From contig CAIYID010000087.1 in assembly GCA_903926205.1 (NCBI GenBank), positions 1-64,000 of the forward strand: a stretch of 64,000 nucleotides of DNA, written 5' to 3'. This stretch comes from an uncultured Bdellovibrionales bacterium. GTDB taxonomy: Bacteria > Bdellovibrionota > Bdellovibrionia > Bdellovibrionales > Bdellovibrionaceae. A program made the position numbers and the translations under genes. The notes beneath the pieces are model-generated. The model did not search any database, was not told where the DNA came from, and saw only the letters and a program-made list of their open reading frames with translations. Of this stretch, positions 17,401 through 24,549 are shown one piece after another (the first letter of the stretch is position 1; every line of letters begins with the position of its first letter).

Positions 17401-18258
17401 TTTGTCAGCCGTGTAAGCATCTCCGAAAAATAGCCCTAAATCGCGAACAGCTTCCATTCGCAGGTTATGATTTATTCTCGAGTCTGTTAAATTTCCAGGC
17501 TCAAAATATCGTACGACTTTGATCAGTTTTTCAATCGCTTTTTCATTTTGTTTCAAATTATAGAGTGTCCAGGCTGCTTTATATAAGCCATAAGAGTAGA
17601 CTCGAGCTTTTGGATATTTTTCGACAGCTTTGAAATGTTCCAGAGCAGGGTTTAAGCGATGAGCATCGTAATTCATTTCTCCCAAAGCAAGTTCCGCATC
17701 CGGGAGAAGCGGGGAGTTCGGAAATTGGTTAACTAGTTTGTTGTACTTGTTTTCTGCTTTGCTAATTTCATTTAATTGTTGATGAGCAAAGGCGCAGTTA
17801 AATAAAACCGAATCCATTTCTTCGAATTTTGGCCACTGTTTTTCTATACGCTCATAAATAGCAATAGCATCTCGTAAGTATTGAGATGCTGACTGGCTAC
17901 GAATAAGTGGTGCAACAAACCTGGCTGCGGAATCTGAATCGCGGTACAAGTCAAAAAAACGACCAGACTTCGCACGACGCATGTAAAGTTCTGCCAATCG
18001 ATTCCAGAGGGAAGTTTCTTCTGGCTGGCCCTTGCGTTTTTCAATGATCTTTTTTAAAGAGGTCAGGGCTTCATTTTCTGTTTTACTGATCATCACTTCA
18101 GTTTGTACTGCTTTGACTTGATTTTGATCTTCGTTGGAACCATTCAGGCGAATTTCCGGTAACGCACCCTTTGGTGAATCGCTATCGCGAGCATCCACCG
18201 CTTGAGCTTCTGGAAGAAAGAGTAAAGCTAAAATTAAAAGGACCAAAGGGGTTTTCAA
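14467..18258 (-). CDS. Giant exported TPR protein of the gliding-type cluster (GltD/AgmU-like)
   Basis: I start this gene at a TTG (18258-18256) because AGGAG lies just upstream and translation from there gives a perfect signal peptide, MKTPLVLLILALLFLPEAQA. The 1263-residue protein is then mostly tetratricopeptide-like repeats from about residue 90 to 720 and again from about 1070 to 1250 (for example GLFYMALAASGNNESAKAIW). The Myxococcus gliding protein AgmU/GltD is a TPR protein of similar size located in the periplasm. Here the gene follows the second TolR gene directly, consistent with a scaffold linking motor and envelope. The assignment to GltD is inferred from size, repeats and gene order. 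Confidence 0.68.
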   Translation of the reverse strand: MKTPLVLLILALLFLPEAQAVDARDSDSPKGALPEIRLNGSNEDQNQVKAVQTEVMISKTENEALTSLKKIIEKRKGQPEETSLWNRLAELYMRRAKSGRFFDLYRDSDSAARFVAPLIRSQSASQYLRDAIAIYERIEKQWPKFEEMDSVLFNCAFAHQQLNEISKAENKYNKLVNQFPNSPLLPDAELALGEMNYDAHRLNPALEHFKAVEKYPKARVYSYGLYKAAWTLYNLKQNEKAIEKLIKVVRYFEPGNLTDSRINHNLRMEAVRDLGLFFGDAYTADKAYSFFSGLCTTEEMGDVMLNLTHLYQSHSRDKEVAIFLPEFIAHHSEHPARISVELALCESYEATKTRTKVIEHLEEVSRLCEPSSKYRAINQKSVAQTCDIDFPKTNMELTKKWWDIWQKNKQNKDIVAYTVKAFEIRLQHDDPKKPDAKSRFAYAELLYQLGDYSHASEQYELVSNSTLDTVILHDSSYAALVSAEKSAAKDSGKDKQNIIRLSEKYLAKNPHGMNAAQVKFKIGFTYYEMTKFNEAEAWLKPLAMTTTTDKTSLEFKRKAEDLEMDILNSRKDYSQIFSLASELLKSKQDPARIAELERILEEAKFANVQADLSTAKNEEQKWQISKKLSQFSSDHSNSSLAKDALWQSLSIAFATGHSVEAADMSLQYVHQYPKEAKNKETLKEAAKTYADNGFLPEAATTLQTLSQMSEGKEKIQYIEATVDLFTLMGKEELARKELNRLLTDNSKENQSRVYTQILATFKGKENSSEYKSIENKILNTGVEPYHSLMQVKLSESLIAQRKWVEAFNSTKSIINNTSGSKDARARAHVVRGRVLEQELVTQSLKTNLEHLSLVLSLKAEKLDKAQQAYSLGEKLAEKPETQLQALMGLSRIYQNFISSVSSPTLKTELKPEESKALHVELTKILKPVTERFDEIQKRISSVSSLATNVHGQQENEYLSTPSSETIKPRAKLSSNIQFSIYIPDALTVGSNEKWQRYEGSKQETCVINASDLSKEFSALVKLAHSCAVKKSWHNLQKVAEQMVKVSVKDPQGLFYMALAASGNNESAKAIWLYDLALKKDSSNPVLHFNKARELLQNDQPTVALNEFVEINDKRFVAEEIQVIEALNDYDKGDCLTAGELLNQLDNKKQKIFKIIPILAECTSIKGEPDQAIQILKKDLKEKVQQPELWLELARLQEIFKFDKQEAQTAYQSASQYSNDEDLKNWVKRKIDYLNGKVSVTVLNTQHVGTKDRDSGTMGGSNEN

Positions 18259-18259
18259 G

Positions 18260-18748
18260 TTATTCTCCTGCAACCGTTGCCATTTTGAGTTTAGGAAAGC
18301 CAGCCATACTCGCGGTGTACATCACTTTGCGAATAACCTGGTATGAGAGTGAAGAGTCTGCTTGCATAAGGATATTGCCTTCTTTTGCTCCTACAGTGGT
18401 CTCGGCCTTTTCTAATTTAGAAAGTTCGTTAAACAGAGGTTTAATAAAATTCATATCGTGGGAATCAATGTCCAGTTTAGAGAAATCACCGTCGTCAAGA
18501 CTGGCAATGGTTCGACCATCGAGTTTCAACTCTTTTCGTGACAATGAAACACTCATTGTTTTTGGTGGAGTGATTTCGATATTTGAAACTGGCAAATTGA
18601 TATCTTTTTCTGGAATGACTTGCATATCAGAGGTTGAATAAGTTTGGAGTAAGAAGACCAACATGATCGTAAACATATCTGTCATCGAAGTGATATTTAA
18701 GGCGAAGGTCGAATTCTGAGCTTTGAGTTTAAATCTTGAACGTCTCAT
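18260..18748 (-). CDS. ExbD/TolR-family motor subunit with membrane Asp
   Basis: This 162-residue protein has a short basic N-terminus, one membrane helix (about residues 15-38) and a periplasmic domain, as in ExbD/TolR/AglS. The helix reads NITSMTDMFTIMLVFLL and keeps the proton-channel aspartate (Asp24) that is essential in TolR-type motors. It lies 10 bases downstream of a second TolR-like gene and two genes after TolQ, the usual composition of the Myxococcus AglRQS gliding motor. It would convert proton flow into work on the periplasmic partners. Confidence 0.85.
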   Translation of the reverse strand: MRRSRFKLKAQNSTFALNITSMTDMFTIMLVFLLQTYSTSDMQVIPEKDINLPVSNIEITPPKTMSVSLSRKELKLDGRTIASLDDGDFSKLDIDSHDMNFIKPLFNELSKLEKAETTVGAKEGNILMQADSSLSYQVIRKVMYTASMAGFPKLKMATVAGE

Positions 18749-18758
18749 ATATTCATCC

Positions 18759-19307
18759 TCAACCTTCCATCACGTTAACAAACACCACATCTGGAAACAT
18801 GTAGTCAGTTTCAACTTCTTTACCAGCCTTTGAATCATAAACCGGGAAGTGAGTGTTTTTGTCTCTCGCTTTTCGAGCCTCATCCATGATTTTCACAATT
18901 TCTTTGTAAGGAATATTGCCTTCGGGATTAAGTTCTACACGAAAGACTTCTGGGTTTTGAATTTTGATTTCGACAAGTTTTTGTTGTAATTGACCGTAGT
19001 TAAAAGAGCCATCAGCTTTTAAGCCAATCACTTCGATGTTTTGATTGCCGGCTTTTTCAACGATCACTCGAATCCCTGATTTTCCATTGATATCGAGCTG
19101 CACACTAGCTGAGGGCTTTTTTTCTTCTTTTTGAATGGCTTCTTTTACAACTTGAGGCAGGTCGGTTTCAATCATCATCACTTGCACAAAGGCCGATGAC
19201 ACCAAAAGCACCGGAACCAACTTGACCATGACCGCAAGAAGTGGTGCTAAATCAAGTTCGAACTCTTGGCTGAGATGATTATTTAATTTAAATCCTCTTC
19301 GTCGCAT
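18759..19307 (-). CDS. ExbD/TolR-family subunit lacking the membrane Asp
   Basis: The 182-residue protein has the ExbD/TolR layout: basic N-terminus (MRRRGFKLNN), one helix at about residues 21-42 and a periplasmic domain ending near VFVNVMEG. The helix region ELDLAPLLAVMVKLVPVLLV aligns with the family pattern I-P-L-L-D but has Ala25 where the proton-carrying Asp should be, and a Lys29 four residues later. The protein is otherwise intact and its gene is tightly packed between TolQ and the second TolR genes. It probably assembles with them as a non-protonating or differently charged subunit. This loss is directly visible in the sequence. Confidence 0.82.
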   Translation of the reverse strand: MRRRGFKLNNHLSQEFELDLAPLLAVMVKLVPVLLVSSAFVQVMMIETDLPQVVKEAIQKEEKKPSASVQLDINGKSGIRVIVEKAGNQNIEVIGLKADGSFNYGQLQQKLVEIKIQNPEVFRVELNPEGNIPYKEIVKIMDEARKARDKNTHFPVYDSKAGKEVETDYMFPDVVFVNVMEG

Positions 19308-19335
19308 TTTATACCTCTTTTATTTATCTTCTAAA

Positions 19336-20058
19336 TCATGAACTTTTTGCAGTTGGAGGCGGCGGAGTATTTGGTGTGCGGAAAGAATCTTGAGCTAAAG
19401 AATTAGGAAAAACCGCATTCTTTGTGAGCGAAGGGATATGACTCGTCGTTAAAAGTTCTGTGAGTTTACCCGTTTTCTCTGTTAATTGTTCAAGTAACTG
19501 ATTTTGACGAGACACTAAGAACGAATAGGCGACCATTGCCGGAATTGCAACCACGAGACCAAGTGCGGTCGTGTACATTGAAACGGAGATACCATGAGCA
19601 AGCATGGCTTGCTTTTGCGACGGATCTGCTTGCGATACCGCAGCGAAAGATAAGATCAGTCCATGAATTGTACCTAACAATCCTAATAAAGTAGAAACAT
19701 TGGCAAACATCGACAAATAGTGAATGCGTCGAGTGAGCAGTGGAGCGTTTTCGGCCATGGCGTTGTCGTGTGCTTGAAAAATAGTTTCATCATCACGATC
19801 CGATTTTTCCAGAATCGTTTTGAAAGCATTGGCTAAAGGTTTATCTTGAAGCTGATTGCAAAAGATCAAAGCTTCTTCTGATTTTTTTGCAAGTACTGAG
19901 GTCTGGATTCTGGTCATAAATTCTTCTACGTCCAAACTGTATCTGAAATACAGCACTCGAGATCGCTCGAATACGAGGGCGGAAGCGGCCAGTCCAACAA
20001 GTATAATGCACCAACCAACAAATCCTGCGTCATTGATAAATTGCAGAATTGAATTCAT
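19336..20058 (-). CDS. MotA/TolQ/ExbB-family motor protein (AglR-like)
   Basis: This 240-residue inner-membrane protein has three hydrophobic segments, at about 13-32, 115-138 and 155-180, with a cytoplasmic loop between the first two, as in TolQ/ExbB. The family stretch YLSMFANVSTLLGLLGTIHGLILSF and the SMYTTALGLVVAIPAM region contain the conserved small and hydroxylated residues lining the proton path. Its start overlaps the preceding stop by four bases (ATGA). With two TolR-like genes next it should form the proton-driven motor of the cluster. A general Tol-Pal or Exb role is less likely because no TolA, TolB or Pal genes are nearby. Confidence 0.88.
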   Translation of the reverse strand: MNSILQFINDAGFVGWCIILVGLAASALVFERSRVLYFRYSLDVEEFMTRIQTSVLAKKSEEALIFCNQLQDKPLANAFKTILEKSDRDDETIFQAHDNAMAENAPLLTRRIHYLSMFANVSTLLGLLGTIHGLILSFAAVSQADPSQKQAMLAHGISVSMYTTALGLVVAIPAMVAYSFLVSRQNQLLEQLTEKTGKLTELLTTSHIPSLTKNAVFPNSLAQDSFRTPNTPPPPTAKSS

Positions 20059-20645
20059 GGTTTGTCTCCTTTTGTAATAGATTCTATGTGTTTTGTAATT
20101 TGAGTTTCGCCAAACGGCTGAACTTGACTAAATTTAATGGCGTAATAAATCTGAGTGTCATGAGTTACGCGCTCTTTGACTAAACGTTTCGAAAGAACTT
20201 CACCTTTTGCATTGAAAGGTGTTTTCATATTTGTTGAACTCGGAATATGGATGGTGAGAACATCGCCGGGTAGGAGCAAAGGGTTTTCCATTAAGATGAG
20301 AGCTCCGCCAATGGAGATACTTTCTATTTTTCCCTTCCAAAATTTTTGATCATTGTGAATGTAGGCTCTCCAGTCACAAACTGCTCTTTCATGGGATCGA
20401 TGAATAAAAACTTTGGAGTTTTCATTTTTTTTCGCGAGGCTTGCAATTCGATCGGGAGAATATTCGGAAAGTTCAGCGAGAGCTCCCCAAGTTGTCATAT
20501 GTGGCGACCACACATAATCAAAACCGAATAAAGTTTTTTCTTGAAGCATGGATATCATTTGTTCGTAACTGTAAGGTCCGTACTGTGAAGAACCCTTCAG
20601 TACATGCCATTCGTTCGAAGTAGAAATTTCTAATTGTAGTCCCAT
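20055..20645 (-). CDS. GYF-PilZ two-domain protein at the head of the gliding-type operon
   Basis: The 196-residue cytoplasmic protein combines two modules. Residues about 10-60 look like a GYF_2 domain (WHVLKGSSQYGPYSYEQM, then a conserved W at the WSPHMTTWGAL segment). Residues about 80-190 look like a PilZ domain, with RSHERAVCDWRAYI and SIGGALIL as the c-di-GMP-binding motifs. It is the first gene of the operon and overlaps tolQ by four bases. In Myxococcus, GltJ/AgmX uses a cytoplasmic GYF domain for regulation of gliding. A GYF-PilZ protein here may pass c-di-GMP status to the motor (inference). A sigma-28-like promoter lies ten bases upstream. Confidence 0.7.
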   Translation of the reverse strand: MGLQLEISTSNEWHVLKGSSQYGPYSYEQMISMLQEKTLFGFDYVWSPHMTTWGALAELSEYSPDRIASLAKKNENSKVFIHRSHERAVCDWRAYIHNDQKFWKGKIESISIGGALILMENPLLLPGDVLTIHIPSSTNMKTPFNAKGEVLSKRLVKERVTHDTQIYYAIKFSQVQPFGETQITKHIESITKGDKP

Positions 20646-20655
20646 AGTGGTGAGT

Positions 20656-20682
20656 CTATCGGAATGATGTGCATATTCTTAA
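20656..20682 (-). promoter_or_regulatory. Sigma-28-like promoter of the gliding-type operon
   Basis: On the minus strand TTAAG (20682-20678) is followed after exactly 14 bases by TCCGATAG (20663-20656). The sigma-28 consensus is TAAAG-N14-GCCGATAA. The match is 4 of 5 and 6 of 8 with ideal spacing. Only ten bases separate the -10 element from the ATG, and no Shine-Dalgarno is present, so the transcript would be nearly leaderless. Confidence 0.5.
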
Positions 20683-20887
20683 CTGCCACTTAACCGCTTG
20701 TTACTTGTTGATTTTTTGAGAACCTGTCTTGAAATGAGACCTATAACTTATTAATTTTTCAGGTTATTCTCATTTTGAGTACTGTCAAAAATATTTCAAA
20801 AAGAAAAAACTTTGACAAGTTCATGTGAAAATATTTGTCAGTTCCTATGAATTTTATCTTTTCTGATAAAACATAATTGTTATTTGA

Positions 20888-20925
20888 CTGGAAAAAGCCA
20901 GATGTTGCGAGACTTTAGTCTCTCG
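20888..20925 (-). terminator. Two adjacent small hairpins downstream of a minus-strand gene
   Basis: CTGG-aaaaag-CCAG (20888-20901) and GAGAC-ttta-GTCTC (20909-20922) lie just beyond the stop of the exported coiled-coil gene. They are plausible 3'-end structures, without a proper U-tract. The rest of the 289-base gap at 20646-20934 is AT-rich and, apart from the promoter near 20656-20682, shows nothing I can assign. Confidence 0.3.
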
Positions 20926-20934
20926 AAGGAAAGG

Positions 20935-21351
20935 CTATTTTGAAATTTCCTCTTTAGCATCTTTGTAGGATTTTTCTAGTTTTTTTACGGCCGACACGAG
21001 GCCTTCATGCAAATGATTCCAGGCTTTTCCTGAAGTTTTTTTGAGTTTAGATATTTTTTGATCGATTTCACTTTGCTCTGATTTTAGATGATCTACTTTT
21101 TTAGCGATTTGACTTTGCGTTTCGGCGCTTGTTTGGCGTGCCTTTTCTCCAAGGTCATTAATTTTTTCTTTAAGTGCATTGAAGGAAGATTCAAGGTCTT
21201 CAACGACCACATCTTTTTGTTCTTTGGAATATTTTTTTACGGCCATGATAGTTTCTTTTGCTTTCTCTTTCACTTCTTCACCAGACTCAGTTGCTAGAGC
21301 CAAGCGAGGAGCTAAAATGTCTGTAAAGAAAACAAAGAGTACTAACTTCAT
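20935..21351 (-). CDS. Small exported amphipathic-helix protein
   Basis: From the ATG at 21351 the 138-residue product has a signal-like hydrophobic start (MKLVLFVFFTDILAPRLALA) and a mature part made of long amphipathic or coiled-coil helices. It is very rich in Lys, Glu, Ser and Gln (for example KAKETIMAVKKYSKEQKD and QSQIAKKVDHLKSEQSEI). The pattern is like apolipoprotein or stress-type helical proteins, but I recognise no family. It is a single gene upstream of the gliding-type operon on the same strand, separated by 289 bases. Function unknown. Confidence 0.55.
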   Translation of the reverse strand: MKLVLFVFFTDILAPRLALATESGEEVKEKAKETIMAVKKYSKEQKDVVVEDLESSFNALKEKINDLGEKARQTSAETQSQIAKKVDHLKSEQSEIDQKISKLKKTSGKAWNHLHEGLVSAVKKLEKSYKDAKEEISK

Positions 21352-21620
21352 GAGAGCGATCATAAGGCCGCCTTTTTAAAAAGACTGTAAAAACATAAAA
21401 AAATGAAGTCAAGATTCATTTAAGATTCTAGTCGGTTAGGCTTATGAGTTAGACTGAGTTAGACGGGGGTTTTATTCCCTTTGCATTGAAATAACTGAGA
21501 ATTAATGTCTCGTAAAGCTTTCTTCCTTTACCTAAAGAGTCGCTCTCGCTGGCTAAATAATTGCAAAGATCTTTGTTGGAAATTGGTAGAGAAGGTTGGT
21601 CTTTTATAAAGGAGGATGTA

Positions 21621-22091
21621 ATGAAGGCGCTATTGATAGGTGCGGCATTTTGTGTTGGCCTGTTCACAGTTGGTTGTGCAGAGAAAGCGACAGAGAGGAA
21701 ATTGGCTGGTGATGTTGCTCAAGAAGCACCAGTGGCTAATACTGCGCAATTGCAAAATGAGGCAGAAAATTTGATTAATCAATCAAATTTAAAAGTTCAA
21801 CAGAAGGAAGAGCTGAAGGAGCTGCAAGTATCGACAAGTCATAAACTGATGGGCTTTCGTGATGAGTCTTTAAAACTCCGATCTCTGTTGATAAAAAGAG
21901 TGCTCTCGCCAAAATATGATAAGGCAGAAGTGGCATTGATTCAGAAGAAAATGAAAAAAATAGAAGGCGAACGCTTAGCGCTGATTTTTAAAACTATAGA
22001 TAAAGCCAATGGTATTTTAGGTCGAGAAACTCAGGCCGAAGAGAGTGAGCGAATGGTTAATCAAATGATGCTTTACCGGGACAATCATTAA
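21621..22091 (+). CDS. Putative small lipoprotein, unknown function
   Basis: Translation from the ATG at 21621, which has a GGAGG five bases upstream, gives 156 residues. A hydrophobic signal ends in FTVGC, a weak lipobox (Thr instead of an aliphatic residue at -3), so lipidation is likely but not certain. The mature part is helical and charged (ENLINQSNLKVQQKEELKEL; ALIQKKMKKIEGERL). No domain is recognised. It stands alone between a minus-strand exported protein and the minus-strand haemoglobin gene. Confidence 0.6.
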   Translation: MKALLIGAAFCVGLFTVGCAEKATERKLAGDVAQEAPVANTAQLQNEAENLINQSNLKVQQKEELKELQVSTSHKLMGFRDESLKLRSLLIKRVLSPKYDKAEVALIQKKMKKIEGERLALIFKTIDKANGILGRETQAEESERMVNQMMLYRDNH

Positions 22092-22118
22092 CGAGTGAAT
22101 GTCTTTTTGTCATTCAGG

Positions 22119-22520
22119 TTATTCTATTTTGTCCGTTTGGTTTCTCATGTGATCGGCAAGATTTAGAATTTGATGCAGAATTTCTGAGCGAGCGGGATCT
22201 TCGATTCCGGTTTCCTCGAAAGCTTGAACCATGCAGAGCATCCATTGATCTCGTTCCGGTTTACCAATTTTGAATGGCAGATGACGGGCTCTTAATTTGG
22301 GGTGTCCATATTTTTCAAAATACAAATTCGGTCCTCCCAGCCAACCTGATAGGAAGAAAAATAGTTTTTCTTCGGCTGCAGTGAGATCCGAGTGCATGCT
22401 CAGGAGATCTTTCGCCTCTGGTCGTTCGAGCATGATTTCATAGAAACGATGCACAACATCTCTGAGAGGTGTTTCGCCCCCTATAAGGAGGTAAGCACTT
22501 ATTTTATTTTCTTCTGACAT
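22119..22520 (-). CDS. Group II truncated haemoglobin
   Basis: The 133-residue protein matches the trHbO (GlbO/YjbI) family, haem proteins used for oxygen or nitric-oxide chemistry or redox sensing. Visible hallmarks are the B-helix VVHRFYEIM (Tyr at B10), GWLGGPNLYFEKYGHP in the E-region, RARHLPFKIG carrying the proximal histidine, and the group II signature ERDQWMLCM with Trp G8. The ATG at 22520 follows a GGAA sequence; the upstream TTG in frame is less likely. It may protect against nitrosative or oxidative stress met inside or near prey (inference). Confidence 0.9.
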   Translation of the reverse strand: MSEENKISAYLLIGGETPLRDVVHRFYEIMLERPEAKDLLSMHSDLTAAEEKLFFFLSGWLGGPNLYFEKYGHPKLRARHLPFKIGKPERDQWMLCMVQAFEETGIEDPARSEILHQILNLADHMRNQTDKIE

Positions 22521-22700
22521 AAATTCCAATATATTAAAGAGTTAAGAAAATATAAATATGTTTTAAATCAGTTTGTATCTGACTAGCAACCATGACGAAA
22601 GTATTGCTCGATTTTGGCAGGGTGAGTAAAGCAAGAGGTGCTTGTCATTTTATTTAACGGATAGTTATCATCATTTTCGATAATTAACAAAGGAGCTAAA

Positions 22701-23300
22701 ATGAAATTGTATTACGTACCAGGAGCTTGTTCTCGCGTACCTCACATTGTTCTTAATGAATTAGGGATTGCGTTTGAAAGTGAAAAAGTAGATCCCAAGA
22801 ACAAAATTGTTGCTGAAGGGGATTATGTTCAAAAGGTTAATGCCAAAGGACAAGTGCCAGCTTTGAAGTTAGATAATGGGGAAGTTCTAACTGAGACAGC
22901 TGTGATTGCTCAATACTTGGCGGATCTGAAACCGGAATTAAAATTAGCACCAGCACAGGGTACTTTTGAGCGCTATCGCTTGATGGAGTGGATGAATTTT
23001 ATTGCGACAGAACTACATAAAGGTGTCGGTCCTCTATGGAATCCAAAAACTCCCGATGAAATTAAAGAGGCGACAAAAGTAAATTTGGCCAAAAGGTTTG
23101 ATTATATCACGGCACGTTTGCAAGGAAATCAATATTTAATGGGAAACCACTACACCGTTGCAGACACTTACTTTTATGTTGTGATGAGCTGGACAAAAAA
23201 TTTAGGTTTGGATATGTCAAAATGGCCGCAGCTGTTGGCATTGTGTGAGCGGGTTGGGCAACGTCCTGCCGTGCAAGCCACTCTTAAAAAAGAACAATAA
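22701..23300 (+). CDS. Glutathione S-transferase, beta-class-like
   Basis: This 199-residue cytoplasmic enzyme conjugates glutathione to electrophiles or reduces mixed disulfides. The N-terminal thioredoxin-like domain starts MKLYYVPGACSRVPHI with Cys10, the catalytic cysteine of bacterial beta-class GSTs. GQVPALKLDNGEVLTETAVI contains the cis-Pro and the Glu-Thr glutathione-binding pair. The all-helical C-domain follows, with YTVADTYFYVV. A GGAG site precedes the ATG, and a strong stem-loop lies just after the stop. It is monocistronic. Confidence 0.93.
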   Translation: MKLYYVPGACSRVPHIVLNELGIAFESEKVDPKNKIVAEGDYVQKVNAKGQVPALKLDNGEVLTETAVIAQYLADLKPELKLAPAQGTFERYRLMEWMNFIATELHKGVGPLWNPKTPDEIKEATKVNLAKRFDYITARLQGNQYLMGNHYTVADTYFYVVMSWTKNLGLDMSKWPQLLALCERVGQRPAVQATLKKEQ

Positions 23301-23312
23301 TTTATAAGATTT

Positions 23313-23349
23313 CGCTTGCCGATGAGAAAAACTTCTTCATTGGCAAGCG
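23313..23349. terminator. Strong stem-loop between convergent GST and GreA-like genes
   Basis: CGCTTGCC (23313-23320) pairs perfectly with GGCAAGCG (23342-23349). The stem extends inward by a G-T and ATGA/TCAT. It lies 12 bases after the GST stop and 23 from the convergent gene's stop. There is no long U-tract on either side, so it probably serves as a two-way transcript end or RNA stabiliser. Confidence 0.55.
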
Positions 23350-23372
23350 CTAATAAAAAATCAGAGCCTTGT

Positions 23373-23852
23373 TTAGGATATTTTGATTACTTTATATTCA
23401 CGTAGACTTTGCTTATCCTCAACCACGGCGATATCGTCAATATGTAGACCCATGAGAGCTTCACCCAGTTGAGAGGCCGGAGTGACGGTCTGAATCGCTT
23501 TGCCCTCAAAAATAATTTTGAGACCCCCACCCTTGGCCATAAGAAAAACTTGGCTTCGTTTGCCTTTGAAATCAAGCTCAATCAGTGACGTAAGATCAAT
23601 TGAATCCTCCGCACTAAAGTTTCTCATGTCGGAGGATCGATACAAATAGATGAGCTCTTCTATTTCGTTCACGCGTTGTGCTTGGGCTCCGGCTAAATAT
23701 GAGGCTTCTAAAGCTCGAGTGTCATATTGATTTTCTGGCTTACTTTCTTCATTAGTGGCTGCGTCGTAGGTCGCAAGAGTGGCTTCTTTTAATAAAACGA
23801 GGTCAGCCTCTAATTGTTCTAAAATAAGAGCAACAATTTTTTGTTTTTCCAT
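23373..23852 (-). CDS. GreA/GreB-like transcription-factor domain protein
   Basis: The 159-residue protein ends like GreA: TPASQLGEALMGLHIDDIAVVE, then YKVIKI, corresponding to the GreA sequence (I.P.SPLG.ALLG...GD.V.V, Y.VL.I). The N-terminal half is helical (MEKQKIVALILEQLEADLVLLKEATLATY) and could form the coiled-coil finger that enters the RNA-polymerase secondary channel. The acidic tip residues of real GreA are not obvious. It may be a Gre-like anti-pausing factor or a polymerase-binding regulator. It lies 20 bases after rsmG on the same strand, so co-transcription is likely. Confidence 0.6.
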   Translation of the reverse strand: MEKQKIVALILEQLEADLVLLKEATLATYDAATNEESKPENQYDTRALEASYLAGAQAQRVNEIEELIYLYRSSDMRNFSAEDSIDLTSLIELDFKGKRSQVFLMAKGGGLKIIFEGKAIQTVTPASQLGEALMGLHIDDIAVVEDKQSLREYKVIKIS

Positions 23853-23872
23853 GGAAAGTCTTTCTGTCCTTC

Positions 23873-24496
23873 TTAGTTAATAAGGACCAAGTGTCGTTGG
23901 ACATCAAGAATTGGGGAAAGTAGAGGTACGATTTTCAGCTGATGATTTTCTAAACTTTTAAATTTTTTCTGAGCTAATTGAATTTCTTCCTCAATTTTTT
24001 CTCGACGACCTTTGAGCAAAAAATATTTTCCGCCGGAGTTAAAATATTTTCTACTGAGTTCTAAGGTAACATCAATTGGTTTAAAAGCACGAGCGGTGAC
24101 TAAGTCATATCCTGAAAAATTGGCAGGAATTTCAGAGTGAATTTGAATATTAGGAGCCATTTCTTGACACTTTTTTAAAAAATCCTGTTTTTTGGGACTT
24201 TTTTCAAAAAGATGAAATTCCACACGAGGAAACTGAAGAGCGAAGATCACTCCGGGTAAACCTCCGCCAGAGCCAAAATCCGCAACTTTCCGTAGTTCGG
24301 AGGGGAACTGCGGCAAGGGTAAAAGTGAATCAATAACATGATTATCTATTAGATCTGAAAAGTTCATTTTTCGACTGATTAAATTGAGCTCTTCATTGGA
24401 TTTCCAGAGTAAATCAATATAAGACCGAAGTGCGGGTAGGGATTTTTCGTCAAAACCCAATTTTAAAATAAGAGAGATTCTTTGTTCTAAATCCAT
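23873..24496 (-). CDS. rsmG: 16S rRNA (guanine-527-N7) methyltransferase
   Basis: RsmG (GidB) methylates G527 of 16S rRNA using S-adenosylmethionine. From the ATG at 24496 (AGGA upstream) the protein is 207 residues, the same as E. coli RsmG. Family motifs are NLISRK near the N-terminus, HVIDSLLPLPQFP, the SAM loop DFGSGGGLPGVIFA, and VTARAFKPI followed by YFLLKGRR. A longer TTG start at 24532 is possible but has no site. The GreA-like gene follows. Loss of RsmG is known to give low-level streptomycin resistance in other bacteria. Confidence 0.95.
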   Translation of the reverse strand: MDLEQRISLILKLGFDEKSLPALRSYIDLLWKSNEELNLISRKMNFSDLIDNHVIDSLLPLPQFPSELRKVADFGSGGGLPGVIFALQFPRVEFHLFEKSPKKQDFLKKCQEMAPNIQIHSEIPANFSGYDLVTARAFKPIDVTLELSRKYFNSGGKYFLLKGRREKIEEEIQLAQKKFKSLENHQLKIVPLLSPILDVQRHLVLIN

Positions 24497-24549
24497 AAAT
24501 CCTAGTATGTCAGATTTATTTATTTCGAACAACTAGGTTTAATTTTCTA

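Noticed and set aside
22650-22700. TTATC/GATAA inverted repeat before the GST gene, resembling a Fur or GATA-type operator
   Set aside because: Only five base pairs per arm in an AT-rich promoter; not enough to name a regulator.
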